The position numbers were made by a program, and so were the translations under genes. Below the pieces are notes generated by a model. It worked only from the letters and a program-made list of their open reading frames with translations. It searched no databases and was not told the origin of the DNA. Of a DNA stretch of 64,000 bases, positions 19,161 through 28,782 are shown piece after piece. The DNA is from Longimicrobiales bacterium (GTDB lineage: Bacteria; Gemmatimonadota; Gemmatimonadetes; Longimicrobiales; Gaopeijiaceae): NCBI GenBank assembly GCA_958296005.1, contig CATQHQ010000002.1:1299501-1363500 (forward strand), in the 5' to 3' direction. Positions within the stretch are counted from its first letter, which is position 1. Every line of letters begins with the position of its first letter.

Positions 19161-20423
19161 TTACTCCCCCTCGTACCGCCGGACGGCCAGGCAGGCGTTG
19201 TGGCCGCCGAAGCCGAAGGAGTTGGTCAGGGCCAGCGCTACGGGACGCTCGATCATGCCTCCGTGGGCGTACTCCAAGTCGCAGGCGTCGTCGGGCTCGG
19301 AGAAGTTGATCGTGGGAGGAATCCTTGCCGTCCGGCAGGCCATCACGCAGATCACCGCCTCTAGTGCGCCGGCGGCGCCCAGCAGGTGCCCCGTCATCGA
19401 CTTCGTGGAGCCGACCACGACGTCGTAGGCGCGGGCGCCCAGAACCGCCTTCACCGCAGCGGTCTCGGTGGCGTCGTTGTGGGGCGTGGACGTGCCGTGG
19501 GCGTTCACGTAGTCCACGTCGTCGGGACCGGCGCCGGCGTCCTCCAGCGCTGCCCGCATGGCGTGCTGGGCGCCGTGCGCTTCCGGTGGAGGCGCAGTGA
19601 TGTGGTAGGCGTCGCCCGACACGCCGTAGCCCACGATCTCGGCCAGGACCTCGGCGCCCCGGGTCTGCGCGTGCTCCATCTCCTCCAGTACCAAGCACGC
19701 CGCGCCTTCGCCGATGACGAAGCCGTCGCGCCCCGCGTCAAAGGGACGGCTAGCGCCCTCCGGGTCGTCGTTTCGCGTGGACATCGCCTTCATCGACGCA
19801 AAGCCGGCGATCGTCAACGGCGTCACTGCGGCCTCGGTCCCCCCGGCGAGCATGAGCGTCGCCTCTCCTCGCTCGATGTAGCGCACCGCGTCGCCGATCG
19901 CGTGGGCGCTCGACGCGCAGGCCGACACGGTGGCGTAGTTGGGGCCCTGCAGCCCGTACCGGATCGAAACCAGCCCGGCAGCGATGTCCGGGATGAACAT
20001 CGGGACGAAGAACGGGCTGACCCGGCCGGGTCCCCGGGCCACCAGCGTGCGGCAGTTGGACTCGAGGGTGTGGATCCCGCCCACGCCGCTCCCGACGATC
20101 ACGCCGAACGCCGTTGCGGGAACGTCGGGAGGCGGACCCGCCAGCCCCGCCGACGCCATCGCCTGGTCGGCTGCGACGAGGGCGAACTGGGCGAACCGGT
20201 CGTACCTCTTGACCTCCCGCCGGTTCATGTGGGCCGCCGGATCAAAGTCCTTGACTTCGCAGGCGATGCGAGTGGAGAACTCGGGTCCCGCGTCGAAGCG
20301 GGTGATCGGGCCGCCGCCGGGAACGCCCGCCAGCAACCGATTCCAAGTGGATTCGACGTCCAGTCCGAGGGGGCTGACCACCCCCATCCCGGTGATGGCT
20401 ACCCGTCGCTGCTGCACTGCCAT
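19161..20423 (-). CDS. fabF: 3-oxoacyl-ACP synthase II
   Basis: The 420-residue thiolase-fold condensing enzyme elongates acyl-ACP. The catalytic Cys lies in VSACASSAHAIGDA near 170, the two His in NAHGTSTPHND near 310 and KSMTGHLLGAAG near 347, and the FGFGGHNACL tail is intact. It follows acpP by 12 bases, the standard acpP-fabF arrangement, and is followed by ispF. The start is ATG at 20423. Confidence 0.96.
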   Translation of the reverse strand: MAVQQRRVAITGMGVVSPLGLDVESTWNRLLAGVPGGGPITRFDAGPEFSTRIACEVKDFDPAAHMNRREVKRYDRFAQFALVAADQAMASAGLAGPPPDVPATAFGVIVGSGVGGIHTLESNCRTLVARGPGRVSPFFVPMFIPDIAAGLVSIRYGLQGPNYATVSACASSAHAIGDAVRYIERGEATLMLAGGTEAAVTPLTIAGFASMKAMSTRNDDPEGASRPFDAGRDGFVIGEGAACLVLEEMEHAQTRGAEVLAEIVGYGVSGDAYHITAPPPEAHGAQHAMRAALEDAGAGPDDVDYVNAHGTSTPHNDATETAAVKAVLGARAYDVVVGSTKSMTGHLLGAAGALEAVICVMACRTARIPPTINFSEPDDACDLEYAHGGMIERPVALALTNSFGFGGHNACLAVRRYEGE

Positions 20424-20435
20424 GTCGGCGGGGTT

Positions 20436-20678
20436 CTACAACGCCTTCTGCTTCTCGATGTAGGTCACGGCGTCGCCGACGGTCCGCATCTCTTCGGCGT
20501 CCTCGTCGGGGATGTCGATATCGAACTCTTCCTCGAACGCCATGACGAGCTCGACCGTGTCGAGGGAGTCGGCACCCAGGTCGTCGATGAACGACGCCTC
20601 CCGGGAGACCTTGTCGGCTTCGACCCCGAGTTCGTTGATGATGATCTCGTTGACCTTGGCTTCCGTGCTGTCGGACAT
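20436..20678 (-). CDS. acpP: Acyl carrier protein
   Basis: Eighty residues, strongly acidic, with the phosphopantetheine attachment site [12 protein letters not shown] (Ser near 38) and the expected four-helix spacing. It carries growing acyl chains for all Fab enzymes of this operon and also donates acyl groups to PlsX. A good AGGGAAAG ribosome site precedes the ATG; the 73-base gap behind fabG is the largest inside the fab run. Confidence 0.97.
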   Translation of the reverse strand: MSDSTEAKVNEIIINELGVEADKVSREASFIDDLGADSLDTVELVMAFEEEFDIDIPDEDAEEMRTVGDAVTYIEKQKAL

Positions 20679-20751
20679 GATGGCTTTCCCTGGTCGGGCT
20701 TGGTTGGGGGTTGGGGACGACGTGCCTTGGACGGAACCGCTTGGCAGGCTG

Positions 20752-21516
20752 CTACATCGCCATGCCGCCGTCGACTGCGATGATCTGGCCGGTAATGTAA
20801 CGCGCTTCCGGCCCTGCTAGGAACCGAACGAGGCCCGCCACGTCGTCGGGCTCTCCCAGTCGCGCCAGGGGTATGCGGCCTTTAAGCTCGGCCACCTGGG
20901 AGTCCCCCAGCTCTGCGGTCATGTCGGTCTTGACGAAGCCTGGGGCCACAGCGTTGCAGCGGACGTTGCGGGAGGCGAGCTCCTTGGCGACGGCCTTGGT
21001 GAGTCCGTGGATCCCTGCCTTGGAGGCGGCGTAGTTGACCTGCCCGGCGTTGCCGATGAGGCCGATCACCGAGCTGACGTTCACGATCGACCCGCCCCGG
21101 CGCTTCATCATTCCTCGGGCGACGGCACGGATCATGTTGAAGGCGCCCTTCAGGTTGGTGTCCAGGACTTGGGACCAGTCGTCGTCGCGGAGGCGCACCA
21201 GGATCCCGTCCCGGGTGATCCCGGCGTTGTTGACCAGGATCGACGCGGGTTTCTGCGCTCGCTGAGCCGCGGCCGCCACCGCCCGACAAGCCGCGGGGTC
21301 GGCCACGTCGCAGGCGTAGCCCGAATGGCCCTCGCCTTCCAGCTCCGCAGCAGCGGCGGCAGCCCCCTCCCCGTTCCGGGCCGCGATCACGACGTGCGCG
21401 CCTCCCCGGGCCAGGGCGTGGGCAACCGCCAGCCCGATTCCGCGGGAACCCCCGGTGACGATCGCGACCTCCCCGGCCAGCTCCCGACCGGCACGTCTCG
21501 TGCCCACGCCGCTCAC
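20752..21516 (-). CDS. fabG: 3-oxoacyl-ACP reductase
   Basis: The 254-residue short-chain dehydrogenase has NADPH motif [10 protein letters not shown] near 20, [10 protein letters not shown] near 97, the catalytic Ser in VNVSSVIG near 148 and YAASKAG (Tyr and Lys) near 161-165, and the typical C-terminal [15 protein letters not shown] start it at the GTG at 21516, which overlaps the fabD stop as GTGA. It performs the first reduction of each fatty-acid cycle. Confidence 0.96.
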   Translation of the reverse strand: MSGVGTRRAGRELAGEVAIVTGGSRGIGLAVAHALARGGAHVVIAARNGEGAAAAAAELEGEGHSGYACDVADPAACRAVAAAAQRAQKPASILVNNAGITRDGILVRLRDDDWSQVLDTNLKGAFNMIRAVARGMMKRRGGSIVNVSSVIGLIGNAGQVNYAASKAGIHGLTKAVAKELASRNVRCNAVAPGFVKTDMTAELGDSQVAELKGRIPLARLGEPDDVAGLVRFLAGPEARYITGQIIAVDGGMAM

Positions 21517-22445
21517 GCGGTCGCCTCCAACGCCGCGACAGCCGCTTGAGAACCCAGCGGAAGGGTGGCAACTCCCCGGGCGTTCCGCCGGTTCAGCCCC
21601 GTGAGGACCTTCCCCGGACCAAGCTCCGCAAACCGGGTCGCCCCCGTCTCCAGCATCCGCGCCACGCACTCGGTCCACCGAACCGGCTGGGTAAGCTGGC
21701 GCACCAGCAGCTTCCGGATCGAGGCGACGTCCCCCGGCGCGGCTTCGGCGGTCACGTTGGAGATCACGGGAAACGTCGGCGGCCTCATCGGCGTGGCGGC
21801 CAACAGCGCGCCGAACTCCTCCGCGACGGGTCCCATGAGGGGCGAGTGGAACGCCGCCGACACGTCCAGCTCCACGACCCTCTTGGCGCCCTGCTTCTTC
21901 GCGACCTCGGCGAGCCGCCTCACGCCGGCCACTTGGCCGCTCACCACGATCTGGCCCGGAGCGTTCAGGTTGGCCGGCACCACCACCATCCCCGCATCCC
22001 GGACCCCGTCGCACAGCTCGGTCACCGCCTCGAGGTCGATCCCCATCACCGCGGCCATCGTCCCGGGCGCGGTGTCGTTGGCCCTGGCCATGAGCTCGCC
22101 CCGGCGGCGCACCGCCCGAAGCCCGTCGGCGAAGGACCATGTGCCTGCCGCGAAGTGCGCAGAAAGCTCGCCCAGGGAGTGGCCCGCCGCAGCGGCCACC
22201 TCTCCCAGCCGCTTCCGCACCACCCGAAACGCCGCCGCCGAGTGCGCGTACAGCGCGGGCTGCGCGTTCTCGGTGCTGGTGAGCGTCTCGGCCGGACCCT
22301 CCCACATGAGCCGCGACAGGGAGAAGCCCAGCGCGTCGTCGGCCTCCTCGAACGTCCGGGCGGCCTCGGGATGCGCGTCCGCCAAGTCCCGGCCCATCCC
22401 CACGTGCTGGGCGCCCTGTCCCGGGAAGAGCAGTCCGACGCTCAC
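21513..22445 (-). CDS. fabD: Malonyl-CoA:ACP transacylase
   Basis: The 310-residue enzyme has LFPGQGAQHVGMG at the N-terminus and the nucleophile elbow AGHSLGELSAHF near 90. Here Ser is followed by the ELSA variant seen in many FabD proteins. Arg in VRRRGELM near 118, and His in DVSAAFHSPLM near 200 complete the catalytic set. It loads malonyl units onto ACP. It starts with GTG, 19 bases after fabH, and is coupled to fabG by a four-base overlap. Confidence 0.95.
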   Translation of the reverse strand: MSVGLLFPGQGAQHVGMGRDLADAHPEAARTFEEADDALGFSLSRLMWEGPAETLTSTENAQPALYAHSAAAFRVVRKRLGEVAAAAGHSLGELSAHFAAGTWSFADGLRAVRRRGELMARANDTAPGTMAAVMGIDLEAVTELCDGVRDAGMVVVPANLNAPGQIVVSGQVAGVRRLAEVAKKQGAKRVVELDVSAAFHSPLMGPVAEEFGALLAATPMRPPTFPVISNVTAEAAPGDVASIRKLLVRQLTQPVRWTECVARMLETGATRFAELGPGKVLTGLNRRNARGVATLPLGSQAAVAALEATA

Positions 22446-22464
22446 GGGCCTCGGCGGCCTCCGC

Positions 22465-23499
22465 CTACCACCGCAGCGCCATGGCGCCCCAGGTGAGGCC
22501 CGCCCCGAACGCCGTCGTGAGCACGACCGAGCCCGGCCCGATCCGCCCTTCGTCCGTCGCTTCGTCCAACGCCACCGGAATCGTGGCCGACGAGATGTTG
22601 CCGTACCGGTGCAAGTTCACGAACACCTTGTCCATTGGAATGCGGGCGTAGCGCGCCGTGGACTCGATGATCCGGATGTTGGCCTGGTGCGGCACCATGA
22701 GATCCACGTCGTCGCCCGTGAGCCCCGCGTCGGCGAGGACCCGGGTTCCGGCGGACGCCATTGACTTGACCGCCGACTTGAAGACTTCCCGGCCCGACAT
22801 CCGCAGCAGGTGCTCCTTGTTGCGCAGGCGCTCCTCGTCCAACGGCTTGGCGCTGCCGCCGGCGGCTCGTTGCAGGAGGGGCGCCATGTCGCCGTCGGAG
22901 CGGTGGAAGCTGGACAGTATCCCTCGTCGCCCGGCGACCGTCCCCCGGCCGTTGGCCGCCGCCCCTCGGCCTTCCGTGGCGCCTTGGACGACCGCTGCCC
23001 CGGCGCCGTCGCCGAAGAGGATGCATGTCGCCCGGTCGTCCCAGTCCACGATCGACGACATCTTCTCCGTGGACACGATCAGGACCGTTTCCGCCCGCCC
23101 CGACGCCAAGCACCCCTCGGCCACGGAGACCGCGTAGAGGAAGCCGGTGCACGCGGCGTGGAGGTCGAACGCCATGCACTGGCGGGCGGCGCCGATCCGC
23201 GACTGTATCTCGCACGAGGTAGACGGGAGCCAGTGGTTGGGGGTCGCAGTCGTGACGATGAGCACGTCCACGTCGCCGGGCGCCACTCCCGCCTTCTCCA
23301 GCGCCCGCTGGGCCGCCCGCGCTCCCATGTCCACCGGCGTGATGTCGTCGGAGGCCAAGCGCCGCTCCAGGATGCCCGTCCGCTCGACGATCCACTCGTT
23401 GTCGGTGTCCACCATCCGCTCCAGGTCCGCGTTGGTGAGGACCCGGTCGGGGAGGTAGCGGCCCGTGGCGACGATTCGGGCCGTCGGCTGGTCGCTCAC
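22465..23499 (-). CDS. fabH: 3-oxoacyl-ACP synthase III
   Basis: The 344-residue initiating condensing enzyme has catalytic Cys in HAACTGFLY near 118, His in VPHQANIRI near 258 and Asn in YGNISSAT near 288. It uses acetyl- or branched acyl-CoA to start fatty acids. A short insertion near 180-200 (GATEGRGAAANGRG) is longer than in the E. coli protein. The start overlaps the plsX stop by four bases. Confidence 0.95.
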   Translation of the reverse strand: MSDQPTARIVATGRYLPDRVLTNADLERMVDTDNEWIVERTGILERRLASDDITPVDMGARAAQRALEKAGVAPGDVDVLIVTTATPNHWLPSTSCEIQSRIGAARQCMAFDLHAACTGFLYAVSVAEGCLASGRAETVLIVSTEKMSSIVDWDDRATCILFGDGAGAAVVQGATEGRGAAANGRGTVAGRRGILSSFHRSDGDMAPLLQRAAGGSAKPLDEERLRNKEHLLRMSGREVFKSAVKSMASAGTRVLADAGLTGDDVDLMVPHQANIRIIESTARYARIPMDKVFVNLHRYGNISSATIPVALDEATDEGRIGPGSVVLTTAFGAGLTWGAMALRW

Positions 23500-24458
23500 G
23501 ACGCCAAGTCCCGGGCCATGTGGGCCACCATCTCGGTGCGCACGGCCCGAGCTGCCACGCCGATCGCGGCGCCGATCGCCTTCGGAGGGGACCCGCCGTG
23601 GCAGATGATGCTCACGCCGTTCACGCCCAGGAGGGGAGCGCCGCCGTGCTCCGCGTAGTCGAACATGCGAAAGACCTCTTCGATGCCGTCGTTAATCCGG
23701 TCGGGGTCCATGCGGGAACGGAGCCTGTGCACCAGGAACCCGGCCACGGACTCGTAGAACTTGAGAAGGATGTTGCCGACGAAGCCGTCGCTGACCAGCA
23801 CGTCGCAAGCGTGGTGGATGATGTCGCGCCCCTCCACGTTGCCGGCGAAGCACAGGTCGCTGCGGGAGAGGAGCCGGTGCGCCTCGAGGATCAACTCGGG
23901 ACCCTTCGTCGGCTCTGCGCCCACGTTTAGGAGCCCGACGCGGGGACGGGCGACGCCCAGCAGGTCCTGCATGTAGATCGCCCCGAGGCGCGCGAACTGC
24001 AAGAGGTGCTGCGGCCTGCATTCGATGTTGGCGCCCGAGTCCACCAGCAGCGTCGGTCCCTTGGAGGTGGGCAGCAACGTTCCGACGGTGGGCCGGTCCA
24101 CGCCCTCCATCGACCGCAGCACCAGGAGCGAAGCGGCCATCACCGCGCCCGTGGAGCCGGCGGAGACGAAGGCGTCGGCCTCGCCCGCTTTCTGCATCGC
24201 CAGTCCAACGCCGATCGACGACCGAGGCCGCCGTCGCAGTGCCCGGGCGGGCGCGTCGGCCGAGGTGATCTGGTCGGGGGCGTGGACGAGTCCGATTCGG
24301 TCCGTGTCGCCGTACTCATTCAGCGACTCGGCGACGACGGCTTCGTCGCCCACCAGCAGGACGCGCAGCTCCGGGTCCCTTCGCACGGCCGAGACCGCGC
24401 CGGCAACCTCCACGGCCGGGGCGTTGTCCGTCCCCATCGCGTCAAGGGCGATTCGCAT
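23496..24458 (-). CDS. plsX: Phosphate acyltransferase PlsX
   Basis: The 320-residue peripheral membrane enzyme turns acyl-ACP into acyl-phosphate for phospholipid synthesis. Diagnostic segments are ALDAMGTDNAP at the N-terminus, FVSAGSTGAVMAAS near 97, VDSGANIECRP near 128, LLNVGAEPTKGPEL and VLVSDGFVGNILLKFYES. Position rpmF-plsX-fabH is the classic order. It lies 42 bases after rpmF. Confidence 0.95.
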   Translation of the reverse strand: MRIALDAMGTDNAPAVEVAGAVSAVRRDPELRVLLVGDEAVVAESLNEYGDTDRIGLVHAPDQITSADAPARALRRRPRSSIGVGLAMQKAGEADAFVSAGSTGAVMAASLLVLRSMEGVDRPTVGTLLPTSKGPTLLVDSGANIECRPQHLLQFARLGAIYMQDLLGVARPRVGLLNVGAEPTKGPELILEAHRLLSRSDLCFAGNVEGRDIIHHACDVLVSDGFVGNILLKFYESVAGFLVHRLRSRMDPDRINDGIEEVFRMFDYAEHGGAPLLGVNGVSIICHGGSPPKAIGAAIGVAARAVRTEMVAHMARDLAS

Positions 24459-24500
24459 CGGCGCTTGGTCCTGGACCGTTCTGGAGGGCAGAGAGCGGAG

Positions 24501-24683
24501 CTAGTCCTCGTCGGGCTCGAAGATCAGCTTGCCCCTGTACATGCCCGAGGTGAGACAGACTCGATGACGGACCGCCGGATCGCCGGTCTTCGAACACGTG
24601 CCGAGGGTCGTTTCCTGCGCCTTGTAGTGGGTGCGGCGCTTCCGCTTCCTCTGCTTGGAGACCCTTCTCTTGGGAACGGCCAT
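24501..24683 (-). CDS. rpmF: Ribosomal protein bL32
   Basis: Sixty residues beginning AVPKRRVSKQRKRKRRTHY, the conserved bL32 N-terminus, followed by a shortened zinc-ribbon-like region with two cysteines (TCSKTGD and RVCLTSG). The usual second cysteine of each pair is missing, so this is probably a non-zinc or half-ligand form. It sits 13 bases after yceD and before plsX, as in most bacteria. Confidence 0.95.
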   Translation of the reverse strand: MAVPKRRVSKQRKRKRRTHYKAQETTLGTCSKTGDPAVRHRVCLTSGMYRGKLIFEPDED

Positions 24684-24696
24684 GGGGTTGTCCCTC

Positions 24697-25233
24697 CTAG
24701 TTGGTTTGGTCGGATTGCAACGCCGTGAGCGCCGCCCACCTTGGGTCGGCGTCCGCCTCGGGCTCGCTAGGCACGTTGCGGAAGCGATCGACCGGAACGC
24801 CGCACCGGACGCAACGGCCGTCGTCCCCTTCCGCCGGGAGAACGTAGCGCGGCGCTTCCAGCAAGACCTCTTCGCGGATCGCGTCGATCAAGTCCAGCTT
24901 GTGCGCCCGGGCGTCTAAATGCCGAACGTCGGGGTCGTCGTCCGGCACCTCCGACTCCCAGCCGCCAGGGGGCATGTAGACAAGGTTCATCGGCCTCCCG
25001 ATGGGAAGACGAAGTCTCTTCAGGCACCGGTCGCAGTCGTGGGCGACGGCACACTTCCAGGAGCCCCGCACGACGACCGCGCCGTCCGCCGTAACCGACG
25101 CAGCGCCCACCACATCCACCGGTTCGGCGAACGCGAGTTCGGAGCCGTCCCAAAGCCCGGCGTTCGGGTCTATCGACCCTCGAACCGGAAGCGTTTGCTC
25201 CCTCAAAAGACGAAGCAGATCGACCGTCAACAT
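24697..25233 (-). CDS. yceD: YceD/DUF177 family protein
   Basis: The 178-residue protein has the DUF177 signature in the middle: a CAVAHDCDRCLKRL cysteine motif near 62-75 and the later EVLLEAPRYVLPAEGDDGRC with a C-terminal cysteine pair. Family members sit upstream of rpmF and have been linked to 23S rRNA accumulation; here the placement is the same. The predicted promoter lies so close to the ATG that the mRNA may begin at or near the start codon. Confidence 0.88.
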   Translation of the reverse strand: MLTVDLLRLLREQTLPVRGSIDPNAGLWDGSELAFAEPVDVVGAASVTADGAVVVRGSWKCAVAHDCDRCLKRLRLPIGRPMNLVYMPPGGWESEVPDDDPDVRHLDARAHKLDLIDAIREEVLLEAPRYVLPAEGDDGRCVRCGVPVDRFRNVPSEPEADADPRWAALTALQSDQTN

Positions 25234-25238
25234 CGCTT

Positions 25239-25268
25239 AGGATACCGGATCGTGCGGAGGCGCGTCAA
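25239..25268 (-). promoter_or_regulatory. Sigma-70-type promoter for the yceD-rpmF-plsX-fab operon
   Basis: On the minus strand a TTGACG -35 box (25263-25268) and a TATCCT -10 box (25239-25244) are separated by 18 bases. The -10 box ends only five bases before the yceD ATG, so transcription should start at about the start codon itself. I see no competing -35/-10 pair nearby. Good match to consensus for such a GC-rich genome. Confidence 0.6.
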
Positions 25269-25279
25269 CGAGGCCCGGC

Positions 25280-25696
25280 CTAGCCCAGCACTTCGGACCC
25301 GGGAAAGAAGAAGGCGATCTCTCGACGGGCGTTGTCGTCGGAATCGGAGCCGTGAATCGCGTTGCGTTCGATCGACTCGGCGTAGAGACGGCGGACAGTG
25401 CCTTCGACGGCCTGGGCGGGGTCGGTCGCGCCGATCGTCTCCCGAAGTCGGGCGACCGCGTTCTCGGCCTCCAGGACGATTGGAATGCAGGGACCGGATG
25501 TCATGAACGCGACCAGCGACGAGTAGAACGGACGTTCCCGGTGCACTTCGTAGAAGGAACGGGCCTGGGCCAAGGTGAGGGTGGTCATCCGCAGGGCGCG
25601 GACGGCGAAGCCGGAGGACTCCAAGTGGGCGACGATCTGTCCGGCGTGTCCAGCGCCCGTGGCATCGGGCTTTATGATCGCAAGGGTCTGGCTCAT
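25280..25696 (-). CDS. ndk: Nucleoside diphosphate kinase
   Basis: The 138-residue enzyme balances NTP pools using a phosphohistidine. TLAIIKPDA at the start, the YEVHRERPFYSSLVAFM segment and NAIHGSDSDDNARREIAFFF, which contains the active-site His, are all family features. I chose the ATG at 25696; an upstream in-frame start would add 17 non-conserved residues. It lies upstream of yceD on the same strand. Confidence 0.96.
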   Translation of the reverse strand: MSQTLAIIKPDATGAGHAGQIVAHLESSGFAVRALRMTTLTLAQARSFYEVHRERPFYSSLVAFMTSGPCIPIVLEAENAVARLRETIGATDPAQAVEGTVRRLYAESIERNAIHGSDSDDNARREIAFFFPGSEVLG

Positions 25697-25799
25697 GGGC
25701 GGGTCTGGGACGGGTTCGGTAGACGCTGCGCAGTTGTACGCAACCAACGTTTCAGGTGGGCGTCAACCCGTTCGGCTCGCCATCGGAGCAGCCATGACG

Positions 25800-26651
25800 T
25801 CACTCCGGCGACTTGGCCGCCACCGCCTCGGCGAACGCCCGCATCACGGCGGCCCGGCCCAGAAAGCCGATCATCTCGCCGTCCCTGACCACCGGAAGCT
25901 GGGCCACCCCGCGCTCGACGATCGACCTGCCCGCTTCTGCGAGTCCCTCGTCCGCGGCCACGCACAGCACCGACCGGTTCATGACGTCCCTGGCGACCAG
26001 GTGCGCGGCCCCCGCCGGCTCGTCTTCCCGCCGGGGGAGGACATGGGGCAGGAGGTCGGCGGCGGTGATCACTCCCAGGACCTCCCTCCGCCCGCCCACC
26101 ACAGGGACCGCCGACAGCGCGCGCCGGAGCATGAGGTGCTGGACTTCGGCAACGGGAGTGTCGGAGTACACGCGGTAGGACAGGGGCGTCACGGCGTCCT
26201 CGACCACGACCCGCTTCTTGACGCGACTCTCGGCGAACTCGCGAGAGGAGAGCAGCTCGTCCATATCCTGTCGCGTCCGGCGTTTGGGGAGGCCGGAGGA
26301 GAGCCGCCGCAGCGCGGGCGCAAGGAAGAGGTTGACCGACGGGACCGAAAGACCCCAGACGATCCAGGCGGCGTGCTCGACGGCCGGGTCGGGCGAGTCC
26401 GACAGACCCAGCAGCAGGCCCGGCTCCCCTCCCCCGGCCTCGGCGCGAAGGCTGCCCACGTCGAGTAGCCGGACGCCGGGGGCCACCTCAAGGTCGCGGG
26501 GCGTCTGCCCTGCTTCGCTGGCGCGCTGGAGCGCCTGGGCGAGGGGGTGAGACGAGCCGAGCCGGGCCGCCAACACAGCGAGGCACGCCTGCGGGTCCTT
26601 CACGATCCCGGCCACCGTCCGGGGTTCCGCCAAGATGCGCCCGAGCTTCAT
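25800..26651 (-). CDS. CBS-domain protein with an N-terminal region of unclear family
   Basis: The C-terminal half of this 283-residue protein holds a CBS pair: VEDAVTPLSYRV, VPVVGGRREVLGVITAADLL, then ARDVMNRSVLCV and LPVVRDGEMIGFLGRAAVM. The N-terminal 140 residues resemble in outline a PTS EIIA-like (PtsN-type) domain, but the phosphorylated histidine motif is not present where expected. It could therefore be a non-catalytic regulatory relative; this is tentative. It starts at the ATG at 26651 and lies between sucD and ndk. Ligand unknown (adenine nucleotides are usual for CBS pairs). Confidence 0.7.
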   Translation of the reverse strand: MKLGRILAEPRTVAGIVKDPQACLAVLAARLGSSHPLAQALQRASEAGQTPRDLEVAPGVRLLDVGSLRAEAGGGEPGLLLGLSDSPDPAVEHAAWIVWGLSVPSVNLFLAPALRRLSSGLPKRRTRQDMDELLSSREFAESRVKKRVVVEDAVTPLSYRVYSDTPVAEVQHLMLRRALSAVPVVGGRREVLGVITAADLLPHVLPRREDEPAGAAHLVARDVMNRSVLCVAADEGLAEAGRSIVERGVAQLPVVRDGEMIGFLGRAAVMRAFAEAVAAKSPE

Positions 26652-26732
26652 GGCAGGCCGCCGCTTGGAGTGGGGCGTGGGACGGCGCAACTGGAAAGCT
26701 GTGCGCCCGCCGCCTGCTCCGGCGCCAGTCCG

Positions 26733-27623
26733 TCAGCGACCCAGCAGCTCGCCGACCAGCTTGGATATCTCCGCCGGGCGCCTTGCCACCGGGATTCCAT
26801 TGTCCTCGAACGCCTTGGTCTTTTCTTCCGCCGTGCCCGCCGCCCCGCTGATGATCGCGCCGGCATGGCCCATGCGCTTCCCCGGAGGGGCGGTCCTGCC
26901 GGCGATGAAGCCGACCGCCGGGATCTCCAGGTGCCGGCCGGCCCACTCCGCCGCTTCCTGCTCCGCCGTTCCGCCGATCTCGCCGATCAGAGCCACCGCC
27001 TTGGTGTCGGGGTCGGCGGCGAACGCCTCGAGGCAATCCACAAAGCTGGTGCCGATCAGCGGGTCGCCGCCGATCCCCACGCAGGTGGTCTGTCCCAGCC
27101 CGTCTCGGGTGAGGTGGTGGACGGCCTCGTAAGTCAGGGTCCCGGAGCGGGAGATCAGTCCCACGGGACCCGGTTCGACAATGTTTCCGGGGATGATCCC
27201 CAGCTTGGCCTTGCCGGGGGAGATCAGGCCCGGGCAGTTGGGTCCCAGGACGCGGCATCCTCGGTCCCGGGCCAGTGCGTGGGCCCGCGTCATGTCCAGC
27301 ACGGGGATGCCTTCGGTCACGCACACGACGAAGCCGACGCCGGCGTCGGCCGCTTCCATGATCGCGCTCGCCGCAAAGGCCGGCGGCACGTAGATCACGG
27401 CGGCGTCGGCGCCCCCGGTCTCGGCCACGGCGTCGGCCACCGTGTCGAAGACGGGCACGGCGATGCCGTCCGGTCCCTCGAAGCGCCGCCCTCCCTTCCC
27501 CGGCGTGACCCCCGCCACGACCTGAGTGCCGTAAGCCATCATCTGGCGCGTGTGGAAGGACCCGTCCCGACCCGTGATCCCCTGAACGATCACGCGGGTG
27601 TTCTCGTCTGCGAATATCGACAT
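26733..27623 (-). CDS. sucD: Succinyl-CoA synthetase alpha subunit
   Basis: The 296-residue subunit binds CoA and carries the phosphohistidine. [14 protein letters not shown] at the N-terminus, [17 protein letters not shown] near 125, [11 protein letters not shown] near 158, [14 protein letters not shown] near 210 and the active His in [12 protein letters not shown] near 245 are typical. It follows sucC by 28 bases, and both act in the TCA cycle. Confidence 0.96.
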   Translation of the reverse strand: MSIFADENTRVIVQGITGRDGSFHTRQMMAYGTQVVAGVTPGKGGRRFEGPDGIAVPVFDTVADAVAETGGADAAVIYVPPAFAASAIMEAADAGVGFVVCVTEGIPVLDMTRAHALARDRGCRVLGPNCPGLISPGKAKLGIIPGNIVEPGPVGLISRSGTLTYEAVHHLTRDGLGQTTCVGIGGDPLIGTSFVDCLEAFAADPDTKAVALIGEIGGTAEQEAAEWAGRHLEIPAVGFIAGRTAPPGKRMGHAGAIISGAAGTAEEKTKAFEDNGIPVARRPAEISKLVGELLGR

Positions 27624-27651
27624 TCGGCGGTTGGCTAGGGGTTGAAGGGCG

Positions 27652-28782
27652 TCAGGCTGCCACGCGGACCGCGGCCTGCACGACTTCGTCCATCGATGCG
27701 ACGGCCTCGAAGCCCGCGTCGGCCAAGATCTCCCGGGCCAGCTCCTCGTTGGTCCCGGTAAGGCGAATCACCAGCGGGACCCGAATGTCGATCCGCCCTG
27801 CGGCCTCCACGATCCCCCTCGCCACGTCGTCGCAGCGGGTGATGCCCCCGAAGATGTTGAAGAGGATCACCTTCACATTCGGGTCCGCAGTGATGATCTC
27901 GAGCGCCGCCACCACCTTGTCCGGGTTGGACGATCCGCCGATGTCCAGGAAGTTGGCGGGCTCCCCTCCGTAGTACTTGACCAGGTCCATCGTCGCCATG
28001 GCCAGCCCGGCGCCGTTGACGCAGCAGCCCACGCTTCCGTCCAGCTTGACGAAGCTGAGGCCGGCTTCCCTAGCGCGCGCCGCACCCTGTTCCTCCGAAG
28101 CCGTGTCGCGAAGCGCTTCAACGGTCGGTCGGCGGAAGAGCTCGTTGCCGTCGATGCTGACTTTGGCGTCGATCGCCTTGACTTGGCCGTCCTCGGTCGA
28201 GATGAGGGGGTTGACCTCGGCCATCGACGCGCCGTTCCGCGTGAAGGCGTCGTACAGCCCCGAGAGGACCTTGGCGCACTGGCGGACCAGAGCCGGTTCG
28301 TCGTAGAGGCGAGTCGCCATCCAGTAGGCTTGGTGGGGCATCAGTCCGTAGCGGGGGTCGACCCGCAGCTTGTGGACGGCGTCGGGGTTGGTGGCCGCCA
28401 CCTCCTCTATGTCCACGCCGCCTTCGGCCGACACCATGAAGACGGGACACTGGCCCTCTCGGTCCACGAGGACGCCCACGTAGGCTTCGGTCGCGATCTT
28501 CTCGGCCGGCGACACCAGCAGCTCCTCGACGACGAGGCCGCTGATCTCCATGCCGAGGATCGTCTCGGCGTGCTCGGCGGCTTCGTCCGGGCCGTCCGCC
28601 AGCTTGACGCCGCCAGCCTTCCCCCGTCCGCCCGAGTGCACTTGCGCCTTGACCACGACGGTGCCGCCGTACTTCTCGGCCAGGGCCCGAACCTCGTCGG
28701 GGCTGGAGGCGACTTCGCCCGGGTTGACGGGCATTCCGGCTTGGCGGAAGAGTTCCTTCGCTTGGTATTCGTGCAGGTTCAC
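27652..28782 (-). CDS. sucC: Succinyl-CoA synthetase beta subunit
   Basis: The 376-residue ATP-grasp subunit begins at a GTG (28782) giving [14 protein letters not shown], the family's normal N-terminus. Farther in are [17 protein letters not shown] near 47, MAEVNPL near 200, [15 protein letters not shown] near 258, NFLDIGGSS and [14 protein letters not shown]. It partners with SucD to interconvert succinyl-CoA and succinate with nucleotide phosphorylation. An upstream in-frame ATG would add a Pro-rich 31-residue stretch that I regard as non-coding. Confidence 0.96.
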   Translation of the reverse strand: MNLHEYQAKELFRQAGMPVNPGEVASSPDEVRALAEKYGGTVVVKAQVHSGGRGKAGGVKLADGPDEAAEHAETILGMEISGLVVEELLVSPAEKIATEAYVGVLVDREGQCPVFMVSAEGGVDIEEVAATNPDAVHKLRVDPRYGLMPHQAYWMATRLYDEPALVRQCAKVLSGLYDAFTRNGASMAEVNPLISTEDGQVKAIDAKVSIDGNELFRRPTVEALRDTASEEQGAARAREAGLSFVKLDGSVGCCVNGAGLAMATMDLVKYYGGEPANFLDIGGSSNPDKVVAALEIITADPNVKVILFNIFGGITRCDDVARGIVEAAGRIDIRVPLVIRLTGTNEELAREILADAGFEAVASMDEVVQAAVRVAA

